Made by a program: the position numbers and the translations under genes
Shown: positions 7,835 through 16,993 of the stretch, one piece after another
Layout: every line of letters starts with the position of its first letter
Position numbering within the stretch: the stretch's first letter is position 1
Assembly (NCBI GenBank): GCA_947600065.1
Contig: CANQFZ010000018.1
Span: forward strand, 1 to 37,289
From: an uncultured Clostridia bacterium
Lineage (GTDB): Bacteria; Bacillota; Clostridia; Oscillospirales; Ruminococcaceae
DNA length: 37,289 nucleotides
Direction: 5' to 3'
Notes under the pieces: model-generated
What the model saw: the letters and a program-made list of their open reading frames with translations, nothing else
What the model was told of the DNA's origin: nothing
Database searches by the model: none

Positions 7835-10800
7835 ATGGTATACCGAGTTTATGTTGAAAAGAAAAAGCTGTTTGCGGTGGAAAGCGCGGAGGTACTTTCA
7901 GACCTTACGACCGCCCTCGGAATGAAGGGCGTTAAGAATGTCCGCGTTATAAACCGCTATGACGCAGAGGGACTTTCAAAAGAGGATTTTGAAAAGGCTG
8001 TGCCGACCGTTTTCTCCGAGCCGCCTGTCGATGATGTTTATTATGAACTTCCAACGACCGAGGCTGACGAGCGTATGTTCGCGGTAGAGTTTCTGCCGGG
8101 GCAATTCGACCAAAGAGCCGACAGCGCGGGACAGTGTATACAAATGCTGTGCAAGGGTGAAAGACCCGACGTTAAATACGCTAAAATATACATCTTAAAG
8201 GGCGATATCTCGGACGAGGATTTTGCGCGGATAAAGCACTATCTTATAAACGCCGTAGAATCGCGCGAATGCGGGTTTGAGGAAAAGAAAACGCTTAAGG
8301 TCAGCTATTCTATCCCGACCGAAGTTGAAACGCTCAAAGGCTTTAATGAAAAGACAGATGACGAGCTTGCCGAGTTTGTCACAAAATACGGTCTGGCTAT
8401 GGACAACGACGACATTAAATTCTGTCAGGAATATTTCAGAAAAGAACAGCGCGACCCTACCATAACCGAGATACGCATGATAGACACCTACTGGAGCGAC
8501 CACTGCCGCCATACTACCTTTGGCACAATTATAGACAAAGCGGAGATCGAGCCTAAATATATCGCCGATACATTCAACAAGTATCAGCTTCATAGAATTG
8601 ACCTCGGCAGGCAGAACAAGCCCGTTTGCCTTATGGACATTGCGACGCTTGCCGCAAAGAAGCTGAAAAAGGACGGACTTTTGGACGACCTCGACGAGAG
8701 CGAGGAGATAAACGCCTGCTCGGTCAAAGTTAAAGTTGACGTAAACGGCAAGGAAGAAAACTGGCTGCTTATGTTCAAAAACGAGACCCATAACCATCCT
8801 ACCGAAATCGAGCCTTTCGGCGGCGCGGCGACCTGCCTCGGAGGAGCGATACGCGACCCGCTTTCGGGGCGCTCGTATGTATACCAGGCTATGAGAGTTA
8901 CGGGCGCAAGCGACCCGCTTTTGCCGATAGAACAAACGCTCCCCGGAAAGCTCCCGCCGAGAAAGATAACGACGACTGCTGCGGCGGGCTATTCTTCATA
9001 CGGAAATCAGATAGGACTTGCGACGGGTCATGTCGCCGAAATTTATCATTCGGGATATATGGCTAAAAGAATGGAAATAGGCGCGGTAATTGGCGCCGCT
9101 CCCGAAGAAAATGTAAGGAGAGAACGTCCCGCGGCGGGCGATGTCGTTATACTGCTCGGCGGAAGAACGGGGCGCGACGGCTGCGGCGGAGCGACAGGCT
9201 CTTCAAAGGCTCACTCGGTTCAGTCGCTCGAAAGCTGCGGAGCGGAAGTTCAGAAAGGTAACGCTCCCGAAGAAAGAAAGCTTCAGAGACTGTTCAGAGA
9301 GCCCGAAGCAACACGCCTTATAAAGCGCTGTAACGATTTCGGCGCGGGCGGTGTTTCGGTCGCTATAGGAGAGCTTGCGGACGGACTGGAGATCGACCTC
9401 GACAAAGTACCGAAGAAATACGACGGTCTTGACGGAACGGAGCTTGCTATTTCCGAAAGCCAGGAGAGAATGGCGGTCGTTGTTGCTAAAAAAGACGCGA
9501 AAAAGTTTATGGCTCTGGCGGCTAAGGAAAATCTCGAAAGCACCATTGTCGCAGAGGTAAAGGCAGAACCGCGCCTTAGAATGAACTGGAACGGGAAAAC
9601 GATTGTTGACATTTCGCGCGAATTTCTGAACTCAAACGGCGCGGAAAAGCACACGACCGTTTATGTTCCGAATGTTGACGTTAAATATAACTCCGACCGG
9701 AAATACAGCGGCGTTTCGGATACGAAAGAGGGCTGGGAAAGACTTGTGAGCGACCTTAACGTCTGCTCGCAGAGAGGACTTGTACAGCGCTTTGACAGCA
9801 CTATCGGCGCGGGAACGGTGCTTATGCCGTTTTCGGGGCGCTATCAGCAAACGCCCGCTCAGGCTATGGCGGCGAAACTTCCCGTGCTTGGCGGAAAAAC
9901 TACGACCGCTTCAATTATGGGCTGGGGCTTCAATCCCTCCGTTTCACAGCAGTCGCCCTATCACGGCGCGGTGTGCGCGGTAGTTGAGAGCGTGGCAAAG
10001 GTCGTTGCGGCGGGCGGCGCGTTTGACAAATGCCGTCTTACATTCCAGGAATATTTCGAGCGCACAAACGGAAAACCCGAACGCTGGGGAAAGCCTTTTG
10101 CGGCGCTGCTCGGCGCGTATGAAGCGCAGATAAGGCTCGGACTTCCCGCTATAGGCGGAAAGGACAGTATGAGCGGAACATTCGAGCATATCGACGTTCC
10201 CCCAACGCTCGTTTCGTTTGCAGTCTGCACGGCAAACGCAAAGGACATTATTTCCTCGGAATTTAAGATACCCTACAGCAAGATAGGCTATATCGCTCCC
10301 GAATACGACAAGAACGGTCTGCCCGATTTTGAGAGCGTAAAGACGGTGTTCAAGACCGTTGAAAAGCTGATAAAAAACGGCAAGGCTATCTCTGTAAGAA
10401 GCGTTGCAAACGGTGGGTTGGCCGAGGCTGTCTTTAAGATGACGCTCGGAAACCATGTGGGCGCGAAGCTTGAAAAATTGTCCGAAGAAGAGCTGTTTAC
10501 TCCCGTTTACGGAGCGTTCGTTCTGGAGCTTGAAAATGACTTTAAGGAATCGGACGTTATCGTTATAGGCGAGACGATAGCCGACTACAAGCTGATAAGC
10601 GGCGGCACCGAGCTTGAATTAGCAAAGCTTGAAGAAAAGTGGGACAATGTTCTCGAACCCGTTTTCAGACAGAAAACAAACTTCCTTCCCGAAATCGAAA
10701 AGATATCGTATACAGAAGGCTGCGAGCTTCTTACAACTCACATCTCCCCGAAAATTGCAAGCCCGAAAGTTCTTATCCCCGTATTCCCGGGAACTAACTG

Positions 10801-11557
10801 CGAGTATGACACTGCCGCGGCATTTGAGAGATACGGCGGCACTTCGGAGATATTTGTCATAAGAAATCTTTCGGCAAGCGACATTGAAGAAAGCGTAGAG
10901 CAGTTTGCAAAGCTTGCTTCAAGCGCGCAGATAATAGCGATACCCGGAGGTTTTTCGGGAGGCGACGAGCCCGAAGGCTCTGCGAAGTTTATAAACGCGT
11001 TCTTCCGCAATCCCAAGATAACCGAAGAAGTAGAGAATATGCTCTACAAGCGCGACGGGCTTATGCTCGGCATCTGCAACGGCTTCCAGGCGCTGATAAA
11101 GCTTGGGCTTGTGCCGTTCGGGCATATCGTTCCCGCGACGGAAAATTCGCCTACGCTTACTTATAACAAGATAGGCCGCCATCAGTCGCAGCTTGTTTAC
11201 ACAAAAATTACCTCGAACAAATCGCCGTGGCTGGCAAACTGCAAGGTCGGAGATATCCACGCTATCCCGATATCTCACGGCGAGGGCAGACTTGTCGCAA
11301 GCGGCGAAGCTCTAAGAAAGATGATAGACAACGGGCAGATCGCCATGCAATATGTCGACCTAAAGGGCGAACCGACAATGAACACGCGCTATAATCCGAA
11401 CGGTTCTATGTGCGCTATAGAGGGAATAATTTCCCCCGACGGGCGCGTTCTCGGAAAAATGGGACACACCGAGCGCCTTACCGACTTTGTCGCGAAGAAC
11501 GTTGACGGAAACAAGGACCAGCCTATCTTTAAGAGCGGTATTGAATATTTTAAGTGA
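7835..11557 (+). CDS. purL: Phosphoribosylformylglycinamidine synthase, single chain
   Basis: A 1240-residue enzyme of de novo purine synthesis that converts FGAR, ATP and glutamine to FGAM. It fuses the parts split into PurS, PurL and PurQ in Bacillus: an N-terminal PurS-like region (about 1-150), two AIRS-type synthase halves (motifs TYWSDHCRHTTF, ETHNHPTEIEPFGGAATC) and a C-terminal class I glutaminase (from about 985: PVFPGTNCEYDT). Glutaminase catalytic residues are C1081 in LGICNGFQ, and H1148 and E1150 in SHGEGRL. AAAGGAAAG supports the ATG. It stands alone with its own promoter and a strong terminator, not inside a pur operon. Confident. Confidence 0.97.
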   Translation: MVYRVYVEKKKLFAVESAEVLSDLTTALGMKGVKNVRVINRYDAEGLSKEDFEKAVPTVFSEPPVDDVYYELPTTEADERMFAVEFLPGQFDQRADSAGQCIQMLCKGERPDVKYAKIYILKGDISDEDFARIKHYLINAVESRECGFEEKKTLKVSYSIPTEVETLKGFNEKTDDELAEFVTKYGLAMDNDDIKFCQEYFRKEQRDPTITEIRMIDTYWSDHCRHTTFGTIIDKAEIEPKYIADTFNKYQLHRIDLGRQNKPVCLMDIATLAAKKLKKDGLLDDLDESEEINACSVKVKVDVNGKEENWLLMFKNETHNHPTEIEPFGGAATCLGGAIRDPLSGRSYVYQAMRVTGASDPLLPIEQTLPGKLPPRKITTTAAAGYSSYGNQIGLATGHVAEIYHSGYMAKRMEIGAVIGAAPEENVRRERPAAGDVVILLGGRTGRDGCGGATGSSKAHSVQSLESCGAEVQKGNAPEERKLQRLFREPEATRLIKRCNDFGAGGVSVAIGELADGLEIDLDKVPKKYDGLDGTELAISESQERMAVVVAKKDAKKFMALAAKENLESTIVAEVKAEPRLRMNWNGKTIVDISREFLNSNGAEKHTTVYVPNVDVKYNSDRKYSGVSDTKEGWERLVSDLNVCSQRGLVQRFDSTIGAGTVLMPFSGRYQQTPAQAMAAKLPVLGGKTTTASIMGWGFNPSVSQQSPYHGAVCAVVESVAKVVAAGGAFDKCRLTFQEYFERTNGKPERWGKPFAALLGAYEAQIRLGLPAIGGKDSMSGTFEHIDVPPTLVSFAVCTANAKDIISSEFKIPYSKIGYIAPEYDKNGLPDFESVKTVFKTVEKLIKNGKAISVRSVANGGLAEAVFKMTLGNHVGAKLEKLSEEELFTPVYGAFVLELENDFKESDVIVIGETIADYKLISGGTELELAKLEEKWDNVLEPVFRQKTNFLPEIEKISYTEGCELLTTHISPKIASPKVLIPVFPGTNCEYDTAAAFERYGGTSEIFVIRNLSASDIEESVEQFAKLASSAQIIAIPGGFSGGDEPEGSAKFINAFFRNPKITEEVENMLYKRDGLMLGICNGFQALIKLGLVPFGHIVPATENSPTLTYNKIGRHQSQLVYTKITSNKSPWLANCKVGDIHAIPISHGEGRLVASGEALRKMIDNGQIAMQYVDLKGEPTMNTRYNPNGSMCAIEGIISPDGRVLGKMGHTERLTDFVAKNVDGNKDQPIFKSGIEYFK

Positions 11558-11589
11558 TTTTCAGCTGTAAGCTCATGATACTAAAATAT

Positions 11590-11635
11590 GCAGTTTGAAA
11601 GTATATAGTGTACAGTTTACAGTGTACAGCAGAAT
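11590..11635. repeat. CTGTA heptad repeat (inverted orientation)
   Basis: On the minus strand the stretch reads as 7-bp units TGTACAC, TGTAAAC, TGTACAC, TATATAC, the same family as at 503-537. It lies in the gap after purL, which otherwise holds only terminators. Confidence 0.5.
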
Positions 11636-11680
11636 GTATCCGCTTCGCGGATAAGATTTAGATTGTTTTGGAATTTTTAA

Positions 11681-11715
11681 GAGCGTACAAAGCATAATGG
11701 TTTGTACGCTCTTTT
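11681..11715 (+). terminator. purL intrinsic terminator
   Basis: GAGCGTACAAA pairs with TTTGTACGCTC around a 9-base loop and is followed by TTTTCTT. Confidence 0.85.
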
Positions 11716-11770
11716 CTTATGCTTATATAAAGTAAGTCTTTTTCCCTAAGCCGATATATTTTCCGTATAG

Positions 11771-11801
11771 AAATATCCGCCCTTTTCGAGGACGGATATT
11801 T
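11771..11801 (-). terminator. Probable rplM-rpsI terminator
   Basis: AAATATCCG / CGGATATTT stem located 29 bp beyond the rpsI stop; on the minus strand it ends in ATTTCT, a weak U-run. Confidence 0.55.
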
Positions 11802-11830
11802 GAATTTCTTGATAATTCGGATTGCAGAAA

Positions 11831-12229
11831 TTATCTCTTTGAGAACTGCGGAGCGCGTCTTGCTGCCTTCAAGCCGTACTTCTTTCTTTCCTTCATTCTC
11901 GGGTCGCGAGTGAGGAAGCCCGCTTTCTTGAGTACGGGACGGAGCTCGTCGCTGTACTGGAGAAGCGCTCTCGAAAGTCCGTGGCGGATAGCGCCCGCCT
12001 GACCCGTAACACCGCCGCCCGCAACAGTGCAGACGATATCAAATTTTCCAACAGTGTCAGTAAGCGTAAGGGGCTGGCGAACTATAAGCTTTAATGTGTC
12101 AAGACCGAAATAGTCGTCGATGTCTCTGTTGTTTATAGTAATTTTGCCGCTTCCGATATAAACTCTAACGCGCGCAACAGAGTGCTTTCTTCTGCCCGTT
12201 CCGTAGTAATAAGGTTTAGATTCGTACAT
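11831..12229 (-). CDS. rpsI: 30S ribosomal protein S9
   Basis: 132 residues, the usual size. It has the S9 landmarks: [12 protein letters not shown] near the N-terminus, [19 protein letters not shown] in the middle, and the basic tail RAPQFSKR that reaches into the ribosomal P site. It follows rplM with a 13-base gap, the classic two-gene operon, and has GGAGGGC upstream of the start. No deviations seen. Confidence 0.98.
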   Translation of the reverse strand: MYESKPYYYGTGRRKHSVARVRVYIGSGKITINNRDIDDYFGLDTLKLIVRQPLTLTDTVGKFDIVCTVAGGGVTGQAGAIRHGLSRALLQYSDELRPVLKKAGFLTRDPRMKERKKYGLKAARRAPQFSKR

Positions 12230-12242
12230 TCAAAAGCCCTCC

Positions 12243-12671
12243 TTAAAATTTGTACTCAACGGGCTTTTGAGCCGCGTTGTTGTGCTCTGCGCCCGCATAG
12301 CAGCGAAGTCTCGTCAGAGCCTTTCTTCCGATAGTAGTATCGGGAACCATTCCGTTTACCGCAAGCGTCATAGCCTTGCAGGGATTTGTTTTCATAAGCT
12401 TGTCATAGCTTACTTCTTTGAGGTGACCGATATAGCCCGTGTGCCATCTGTAAAACTTTTTCTCAAGCTTCTTTCCTGTGAGGACCGCTTTTGCGCAGTT
12501 TACGATAATAACATGATCGCCGCAGTCGCAGTGAGGCGCGAAGGTCGGTTTGTGCTTTCCTCTGAGCAGATGAGCGGCAGTAGCCGCAACTCTTCCGAGC
12601 GGCTTGTCGGCAGCGTCGAGAATGTACCAGCTGCGCTCAACTGTCTTTGCGTTAGGCATATAAGTTGACAT
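12243..12671 (-). CDS. rplM: 50S ribosomal protein L13
   Basis: 142 residues, full length. Landmarks are WYILDAADKPLGRVA at the N-terminus, HCDCGDHVIIVNCAKAVLTG and the YRWHTGYIGHLKE block. An AGGAGG site lies about seven bases before the ATG. First gene of the rplM-rpsI operon, driven by a consensus promoter 50 bp upstream. Confidence 0.98.
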   Translation of the reverse strand: MSTYMPNAKTVERSWYILDAADKPLGRVAATAAHLLRGKHKPTFAPHCDCGDHVIIVNCAKAVLTGKKLEKKFYRWHTGYIGHLKEVSYDKLMKTNPCKAMTLAVNGMVPDTTIGRKALTRLRCYAGAEHNNAAQKPVEYKF

Positions 12672-12720
12672 TTATTTTCCTCCTGTAAAGATTTTTAAAA
12701 TTTTATTTGCAACATTTGTT

Positions 12721-12749
12721 ATTATAGCGCCTTTTTCTTCGTTTGTCAA
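12721..12749 (-). promoter_or_regulatory. rplM-rpsI promoter
   Basis: On the minus strand TTGACA (12749-12744) and TATAAT (12726-12721) with a 17-bp spacer, a full consensus match fitting a highly expressed ribosomal operon. Confidence 0.9.
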
Positions 12750-12939
12750 GTAGTTTTTCACGCAATTTTAAAATATATCGCGTTTTCTTTATGTTTCTCT
12801 TTATTTCTCTCTGTTTTTCTCAATTTCTCTTAATTCATTTCAATTTTCTGCAATATTATAATTTAGTGAGCATATCGTTGAAATTCAAAGAAATAGTCAG
12901 CATTTAAGCGTTATTTTTGATTTTTGGCAATATTAAGTG

Positions 12940-12999
12940 TTGACAAAATAAAATAACAGTGCTAAAATAAAATCAAACAATTGAACAGATGTTCAATTG
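12940..12999 (+). promoter_or_regulatory. Promoter and 10-2-10 operator of the metal-resistance operon
   Basis: TTGACA at 12940-12945 and TAAAAT at 12963-12968, spacer 17. Directly downstream, a perfect palindrome spans 12978-12999: CAATTGAACA, GA, TGTTCAATTG. The TGAACA-N2-TGTTCA core matches the operators known for ArsR/SmtB/CadC repressors, so the regulator encoded next probably represses its own operon until metal binds. Confidence 0.85.
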
Positions 13000-13020
13000 A
13001 ACAAATTTTTAAGAGGTTTT

Positions 13021-13389
13021 ATGAAGAACGAAATTATAAACGAGCTTCCGTCTTGTGAGCTTATACACGCCCACCCCATGGAAATTGAAACTATCCGAAA
13101 GAAAATGCCCGACGACGACACGCTTATCGACCTCGCGGAGCTGTTTAAGGTATTCGGCGACAGCACGCGCATAAAGATATTAAGCGCGCTCTCGGAAAAA
13201 GAGCTTTGCGTCTGCGACCTGTCGACCGCCGTCGGAATGTCGAGCAGCGCGGTTTCACATCAGCTGAAGATACTGAAAAACGCCGAGCTTGTCAGCTTTC
13301 GCCGCGACGGAAAAACCGTGTTCTACTTCCTAGCAGACGACCATGTAAACACCATTTTAAAGCAGGGACTTGAACACGTCAACGAATAA
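13021..13389 (+). CDS. ArsR/SmtB-family metal-sensing repressor, CadC-like
   Basis: A 122-residue winged-helix repressor. Helix-turn-helix region ELCVCDLSTAVGMSSSAVSHQLKIL. Metal ligands of both known site types are visible: CVC in ELCVCDL plus an N-terminal Cys (LPSCELIHAHP) for a CadC-like alpha3N site, and an SmtB-like alpha5 pattern D-x-H, then H eleven residues later, then E three after (DDHVNTILKQGLEHVNE). This predicts Cd/Zn/Pb sensing. The start is the ATG at 13021 with AAGAGG just upstream; an in-frame TTG at 12997 lies inside the operator and has no ribosome site. First gene of a four-gene operon. Confidence 0.9.
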   Translation: MKNEIINELPSCELIHAHPMEIETIRKKMPDDDTLIDLAELFKVFGDSTRIKILSALSEKELCVCDLSTAVGMSSSAVSHQLKILKNAELVSFRRDGKTVFYFLADDHVNTILKQGLEHVNE

Positions 13390-13402
13390 AGGGACGTATG
13401 AT

Positions 13403-14002
13403 ATGAATTTCTGGGACAATATCGCAGGATTTTACGACTTAGCTGAGGCTGTAAACGGCAAGGTCTACAATCAAATGCTCTCAATAACGACGCGGCTTGT
13501 GCCAAAGGGTGCGAGGGTCCTTGACTGTGCGGCGGGTACGGGCGCGCTGTCGTTTGCGGCGGCTAAAAAAGCAAAGAGCGTTCTCTGCACGGATTTATCC
13601 AAAAATATGCTCAAAACAGCTAAAATAAAGGCAAAGGCAATGAACGTTAAAAACGTTTCATTTGACGTAAGGAATATTTTCGACATTAAAGACCCCAATG
13701 ATACTTATGATATAGTTATTGCGGGAAATGTGCTTCATCTTCTTGAAAATCCCGAAGTCGCGGTCAAAGAAATGTACAGGGTATTAAAGCCGAACGGAAA
13801 ACTGCTTTTGCCGACATTTGCTACAAAGGACAAGGGAAAAACGCTTTTAAAGCTGTATAGGCTTTTGGGATATAAACCCCAATCGGAATATTCTCCCGAC
13901 GAATTTAAAACAATGCTTAAAAACTGCGGTCACGGCAGGTTAAGAACAAAGCTTATAGACGGGCTTGTTCCCTGCTGTTATGCGGTTATTGTAAAAGAGT
14001 AA
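13403..14002 (+). CDS. Class I SAM-dependent methyltransferase
   Basis: A 199-residue cytoplasmic protein with a Rossmann-fold methyltransferase core: motif I VLDCAAGTGALSF near residue 45, an acidic CTDLS at the end of strand 2, and IVIAGNVLHLLENP as motif IV region, followed by MYRVLKPNGKLLL. It starts 13 bp after the regulator, with AAAGGGA before ATG 13403; the upstream in-frame ATG at 13370 overlaps the regulator and has no ribosome site. Its substrate cannot be read; the operon context suggests a role with metals or metalloids, but it lacks the cysteine set of ArsM arsenite methylases. Confidence 0.82.
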   Translation: MNFWDNIAGFYDLAEAVNGKVYNQMLSITTRLVPKGARVLDCAAGTGALSFAAAKKAKSVLCTDLSKNMLKTAKIKAKAMNVKNVSFDVRNIFDIKDPNDTYDIVIAGNVLHLLENPEVAVKEMYRVLKPNGKLLLPTFATKDKGKTLLKLYRLLGYKPQSEYSPDEFKTMLKNCGHGRLRTKLIDGLVPCCYAVIVKE

Positions 14003-14026
14003 TTTTTTGAGAAAGGAATTTGCACC

Positions 14027-14248
14027 ATGAAAAAGACATTTAAGCTCATCGACCTTGACTGCGCTAACTGCGCGGCAAAAATGGAAACGGCGATAAAGAA
14101 GATCGACGGCGTAAATAACGCAACCGTCAGCTTTATGACCCAAAAAATGACGATAGAAGCCGACGACGATAAATTTGACGAGATAGTGAAAAAGGCTGTC
14201 GAGTGCATTAAAAAAGTCGAACCCGACTGTACGGTAGTGTTAAAATGA
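14027..14248 (+). CDS. Free-standing heavy-metal-associated (HMA) domain protein
   Basis: A 73-residue ferredoxin-fold metal-binding protein with the ligand pair in LDLDC-AxC form: DCANC near residues 12-16. An Asp before the first Cys is typical of Cd/Zn/Pb-type HMA domains, unlike the MxCxxC of copper chaperones. AAAGGAA precedes the ATG. Its stop overlaps the next gene's start by four bases (ATGA), and that gene is a P-type ATPase lacking an N-terminal HMA domain, so this protein very likely serves as its detached metal-binding domain. Confidence 0.88.
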   Translation: MKKTFKLIDLDCANCAAKMETAIKKIDGVNNATVSFMTQKMTIEADDDKFDEIVKKAVECIKKVEPDCTVVLK

Positions 14249-16101
14249 GCAGAAAACATAAAAAAATGCTGACAAGAATTATTGTCGCGGCGGTTTTGTT
14301 TGTGGGCGGGCTGTTCTTGCCGCATAATTGTGAAACATTCTCGGTGATGTGGTTTATAAGGCTCGGGGTTTTCCTCGCGGCTTATCTTACGGCAGGCTGG
14401 GACGTCTTGTGGAAAGCTGTCCGCAACATATCCCACGGGCAGGTGTTTGACGAAAACTTTCTTATGGCTATAGCTTCAATCGGCGCAATGATAATCGGAG
14501 AATATTCCGAGGGAGCGGCGGTTATGATATTTTACCAGGTGGGAGAATTGTTCCAAGGGCTTGCCGTGGGGAAATCGCGGAAGTCTATCTCGGATATGAT
14601 GGACATAAATCCCGAAAGCGCAAATGTTGAGCGCAACGGCGAAGTTATCGAAGTTGAGCCCGATGAAGTTGAGGTTGGCGAAACCATTGTCATAAAGCCC
14701 GGTGAAAAAGTGCCGCTGGACGGCGTTGTTATTTTCGGTTCAAGCGGACTGAATACCGCCGCTCTGACGGGCGAGAGCGCTCTCACAGATGTGACCGAGG
14801 GCGACGAGATATACAGCGGCTCGGTCAATACAAACGGACTTTTGAAAGTGATAGTTACAAAGCCCTACAGCGACTCAACGGTATCGAAAATTCTCGAGCT
14901 TGTGGAAAATTCCTCGGAGAATAAGGCAAAGACCGAGAGCTTTATAACGCGCTTTGCGAGGGTGTATACGCCGATTGTGGTTATTTCGGCGGTATTGCTT
15001 GCGGTAATTCCTCCGCTGTTATTTAAGGGAAATTGGAGCGATTGGATTTACAGGGCGCTTACGTTTTTGGTCGTGAGCTGTCCTTGCGCGCTGGTAATTT
15101 CCGTTCCGCTGTCATATTTCGGCGGGATAGGCGCGGCGGCGAGACACGGCATAATGATAAAAGGCGCGAACTATCTCGAAGGACTTGCAAAGGCGAAGAT
15201 ATTTGTTTTTGATAAGACGGGCACGCTTACAAAAGGGAGCTTTTCAGTGTCGGAAATTAAGCCCGACAAGGCTCCGGGATTGTCGGAAAGTGAACTGCTG
15301 AACTTATGTGCGGCGGCCGAAAGGATATCCAACCACCCCATAGCGCGGTCGATTGTAAACGCCGCGGAAAGTGAAAATATACCCAAAGCCGAAAGCGCGG
15401 AAGAAATAGCGGGCTTCGGCGTTCGGGCAATAATAAACGGGAAAGAGATACTCGCGGGCAACGCGCGGTTTATGAAAAAAGAGGGTATCTTTAAAGAAGA
15501 GCCGAGCGCTTCGGGAACGGTCGTTTTCTGCGCCTGCGGCGGGAAGTATGCGGGGAGCATAACGGTAAGCGATACGCCGAAAGATAACGCAAAAGAAGCG
15601 CTTTCGGAGCTTGACGCTAGGAAGATAATGCTGACGGGCGACAGGAAGGAAGCCGCCGAGGATATTGCGCAAAAACTCGGGATAGACGAGGTGAGAGCGC
15701 AGCTTTTGCCCGACGGAAAAGTAAAGGCTGTAGAGGAGATATTTGCAGAAAAGCCGAAGGACAGCGCGCTTGTTTTTGTGGGCGACGGTATGAACGACGC
15801 GCCGTCGCTTGCGAGAGCGGACATAGGGATAGCGATGGGCGCGCTCGGGTCGGACGCGGCGATAGAAGCGGCGGACGTTGTGCTTATGAATGACAATATA
15901 AGCTGTATTCCGCTTTCGGTGAAGATCGCGGCGAAAACGCGCAGGATAGTGACGGAGAACATTGTTTTCGCACTTGCGGTGAAGGTGGGAGTTCTGGTGC
16001 TGTCGGCGCTGGGATTTGCCAATATGTGGGCGGCAGTCTTTGCGGACGTGGGCGTTTCGGTTATTGCGATATTGAATGCCATGAGGACGATTAGGAGCTA
16101 G
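14245..16101 (+). CDS. cadA: Cd2+/Zn2+-exporting P1B-type ATPase
   Basis: A 618-residue membrane pump that expels divalent metal using ATP. Membrane metal site C279-P280-C281 in VVSCPCALVIS; phosphorylated D323 in DKTGTLTKG; actuator TGES in LTGESALT; HP-locus SNHPIARS; hinge GDGMNDAPSLARADIGIAMG. CadA proteins usually exceed 700 residues with an N-terminal HMA domain; here that domain is the separate upstream gene. The ATGA overlap couples translation. The CPC motif, the Asp-type HMA and the CadC-like regulator together favour Cd/Zn/Pb over copper. Hairpin at 16108 follows immediately. Confidence 0.92.
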   Translation: MSRKHKKMLTRIIVAAVLFVGGLFLPHNCETFSVMWFIRLGVFLAAYLTAGWDVLWKAVRNISHGQVFDENFLMAIASIGAMIIGEYSEGAAVMIFYQVGELFQGLAVGKSRKSISDMMDINPESANVERNGEVIEVEPDEVEVGETIVIKPGEKVPLDGVVIFGSSGLNTAALTGESALTDVTEGDEIYSGSVNTNGLLKVIVTKPYSDSTVSKILELVENSSENKAKTESFITRFARVYTPIVVISAVLLAVIPPLLFKGNWSDWIYRALTFLVVSCPCALVISVPLSYFGGIGAAARHGIMIKGANYLEGLAKAKIFVFDKTGTLTKGSFSVSEIKPDKAPGLSESELLNLCAAAERISNHPIARSIVNAAESENIPKAESAEEIAGFGVRAIINGKEILAGNARFMKKEGIFKEEPSASGTVVFCACGGKYAGSITVSDTPKDNAKEALSELDARKIMLTGDRKEAAEDIAQKLGIDEVRAQLLPDGKVKAVEEIFAEKPKDSALVFVGDGMNDAPSLARADIGIAMGALGSDAAIEAADVVLMNDNISCIPLSVKIAAKTRRIVTENIVFALAVKVGVLVLSALGFANMWAAVFADVGVSVIAILNAMRTIRS

Positions 16102-16107
16102 AAGCGC

Positions 16108-16141
16108 AAGGGGAAAACCTTTTGAAAAAGGTTTTCCCCTT
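16108..16141 (+). terminator. Perfect 16-bp hairpin after cadA
   Basis: AAGGGGAAAACCTTTT pairs exactly with AAAAGGTTTTCCCCTT around GA. It corresponds to the hairpin at 3101-3132, with several paired substitutions. No T-run follows. Confidence 0.6.
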
Positions 16142-16810
16142 GAACCCCTTTCCAAAACTTTTACTTGCCGCCGCTGGCGCGGCGGACGATAACCAAACAG
16201 CGCTTACGTTTAGAAGTAAGTGGCAAGAAGCTGTTTTGAGCGGCGAAGCGCTTTAAATTTAAAACCACCTGACGAGCGGGCGCACGAAAGTTTTTTGAAG
16301 GAAAGTCCAGAGAGGAAACTTTTTTGTCAAAAAAGTTTCCTCTCTGGTCGCGGCGAAGCCGCGAAACGGCGCAAGCCAAGCGCTAAAGGGTGCGGGGAAA
16401 ACAAGAGTTTCCCTTCTAGAGGTAAGAAGTAAGAAGTAAGAGGTAAGAAGTCAAAGGTAGTTTTGGCGAAAAAGTTATTTGGTGTTCAGAGAAAGAGGCT
16501 GGAGGCTAGAGTTTAAGAGGAAAAAAGTTTTCCGCTTATAACAAATTCTAGCTTCTAGCTTCTTCTTTGTAATAATCAATAAACTTAAATCCTAAAAAGC
16601 TCCTCGAATTTCTTACTTCTTATTTCTAATCTCTAACCTCTAGAAGGGGTTTTCCCCGCATTGCCGTTTCAAAGCCGTGCTTTGAAACGGCAATCCTACA
16701 AAGATGTTTTGAGCGTAAAACAACCTACAGTATGAAAAAACTTTTGAGCGGGAAAGAAGTTCGCTAAGGTTATCAAAAGTGATAAACGAGCGAACCTATT
16801 TCCCGCTTTT
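16142..16810. repeat. Composite multi-hairpin repeat, copy 2, in an inverted arrangement
   Basis: No gene seen to 16826. Forward modules: CCGCCGC/GCGGCGG (about 16170), a perfect 19-bp stem at 16307-16347, TCGCGGC-GAA-GCCGCGA, six AGAGGTA-type heptads at 16417-16458, and a GGCTAGAG fold-back stem to about 16560. From about 16605 the heptads and GGGGAAAAC block recur in inverse orientation, then a perfect 15-bp stem ATTGCCGTTTCAAAG / CTTTGAAACGGCAAT (about 16659-16694) and a GAGCGGGAAA...TTTCCCGCT stem near 16748-16808. The inverse half resembles 37080-37289. Confidence 0.7.
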
Positions 16811-16826
16811 CGTTTTGATATTTAAT

Positions 16827-16955
16827 TCAGCGCGATTTGCTTATGTATTCAAGGCAATCAACGATTTCAGCGTCATTTTTCCCGTGAGCTTTGAGCCATT
16901 CGATCAATGCGGCAATTACATCTGTTTGTATTTCCTCGTTCATTTCTTCGTTCAT
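16827..16955 (-). CDS. 42-residue small protein of unknown function
   Basis: A short frame with strong gene signals: GAAAGGAAGTGAG just before ATG 16955 and a consensus promoter 40 bp upstream. The peptide begins MNEEMNEEIQTDVIAALIEW and continues as a charged helix (LKAHGKND, EIVDCLEYI). There is no signal peptide or membrane segment and a single Cys. I do not recognise a family. A GC-rich inverted repeat follows the stop and could terminate it. It stands between the metal-resistance operon and the nucleotidase, with its own promoter, so it is probably an independent unit. Confidence 0.65.
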   Translation of the reverse strand: MNEEMNEEIQTDVIAALIEWLKAHGKNDAEIVDCLEYISKSR

Positions 16956-16993
16956 TTTCTCACTTCCTTTCATAATGGGCTTTCTTATGCCTC

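Noticed and set aside
12997-13020. TTG start extending the CadC-like regulator by eight residues
   Set aside because: It lies inside the operator palindrome, has no ribosome site, and ATG 13021 has AAGAGG.
15171-16155. Two long open frames (about 300 codons) opposite the P-type ATPase
   Set aside because: They overlap a gene with intact catalytic motifs and arise from its codon bias; no start signals.
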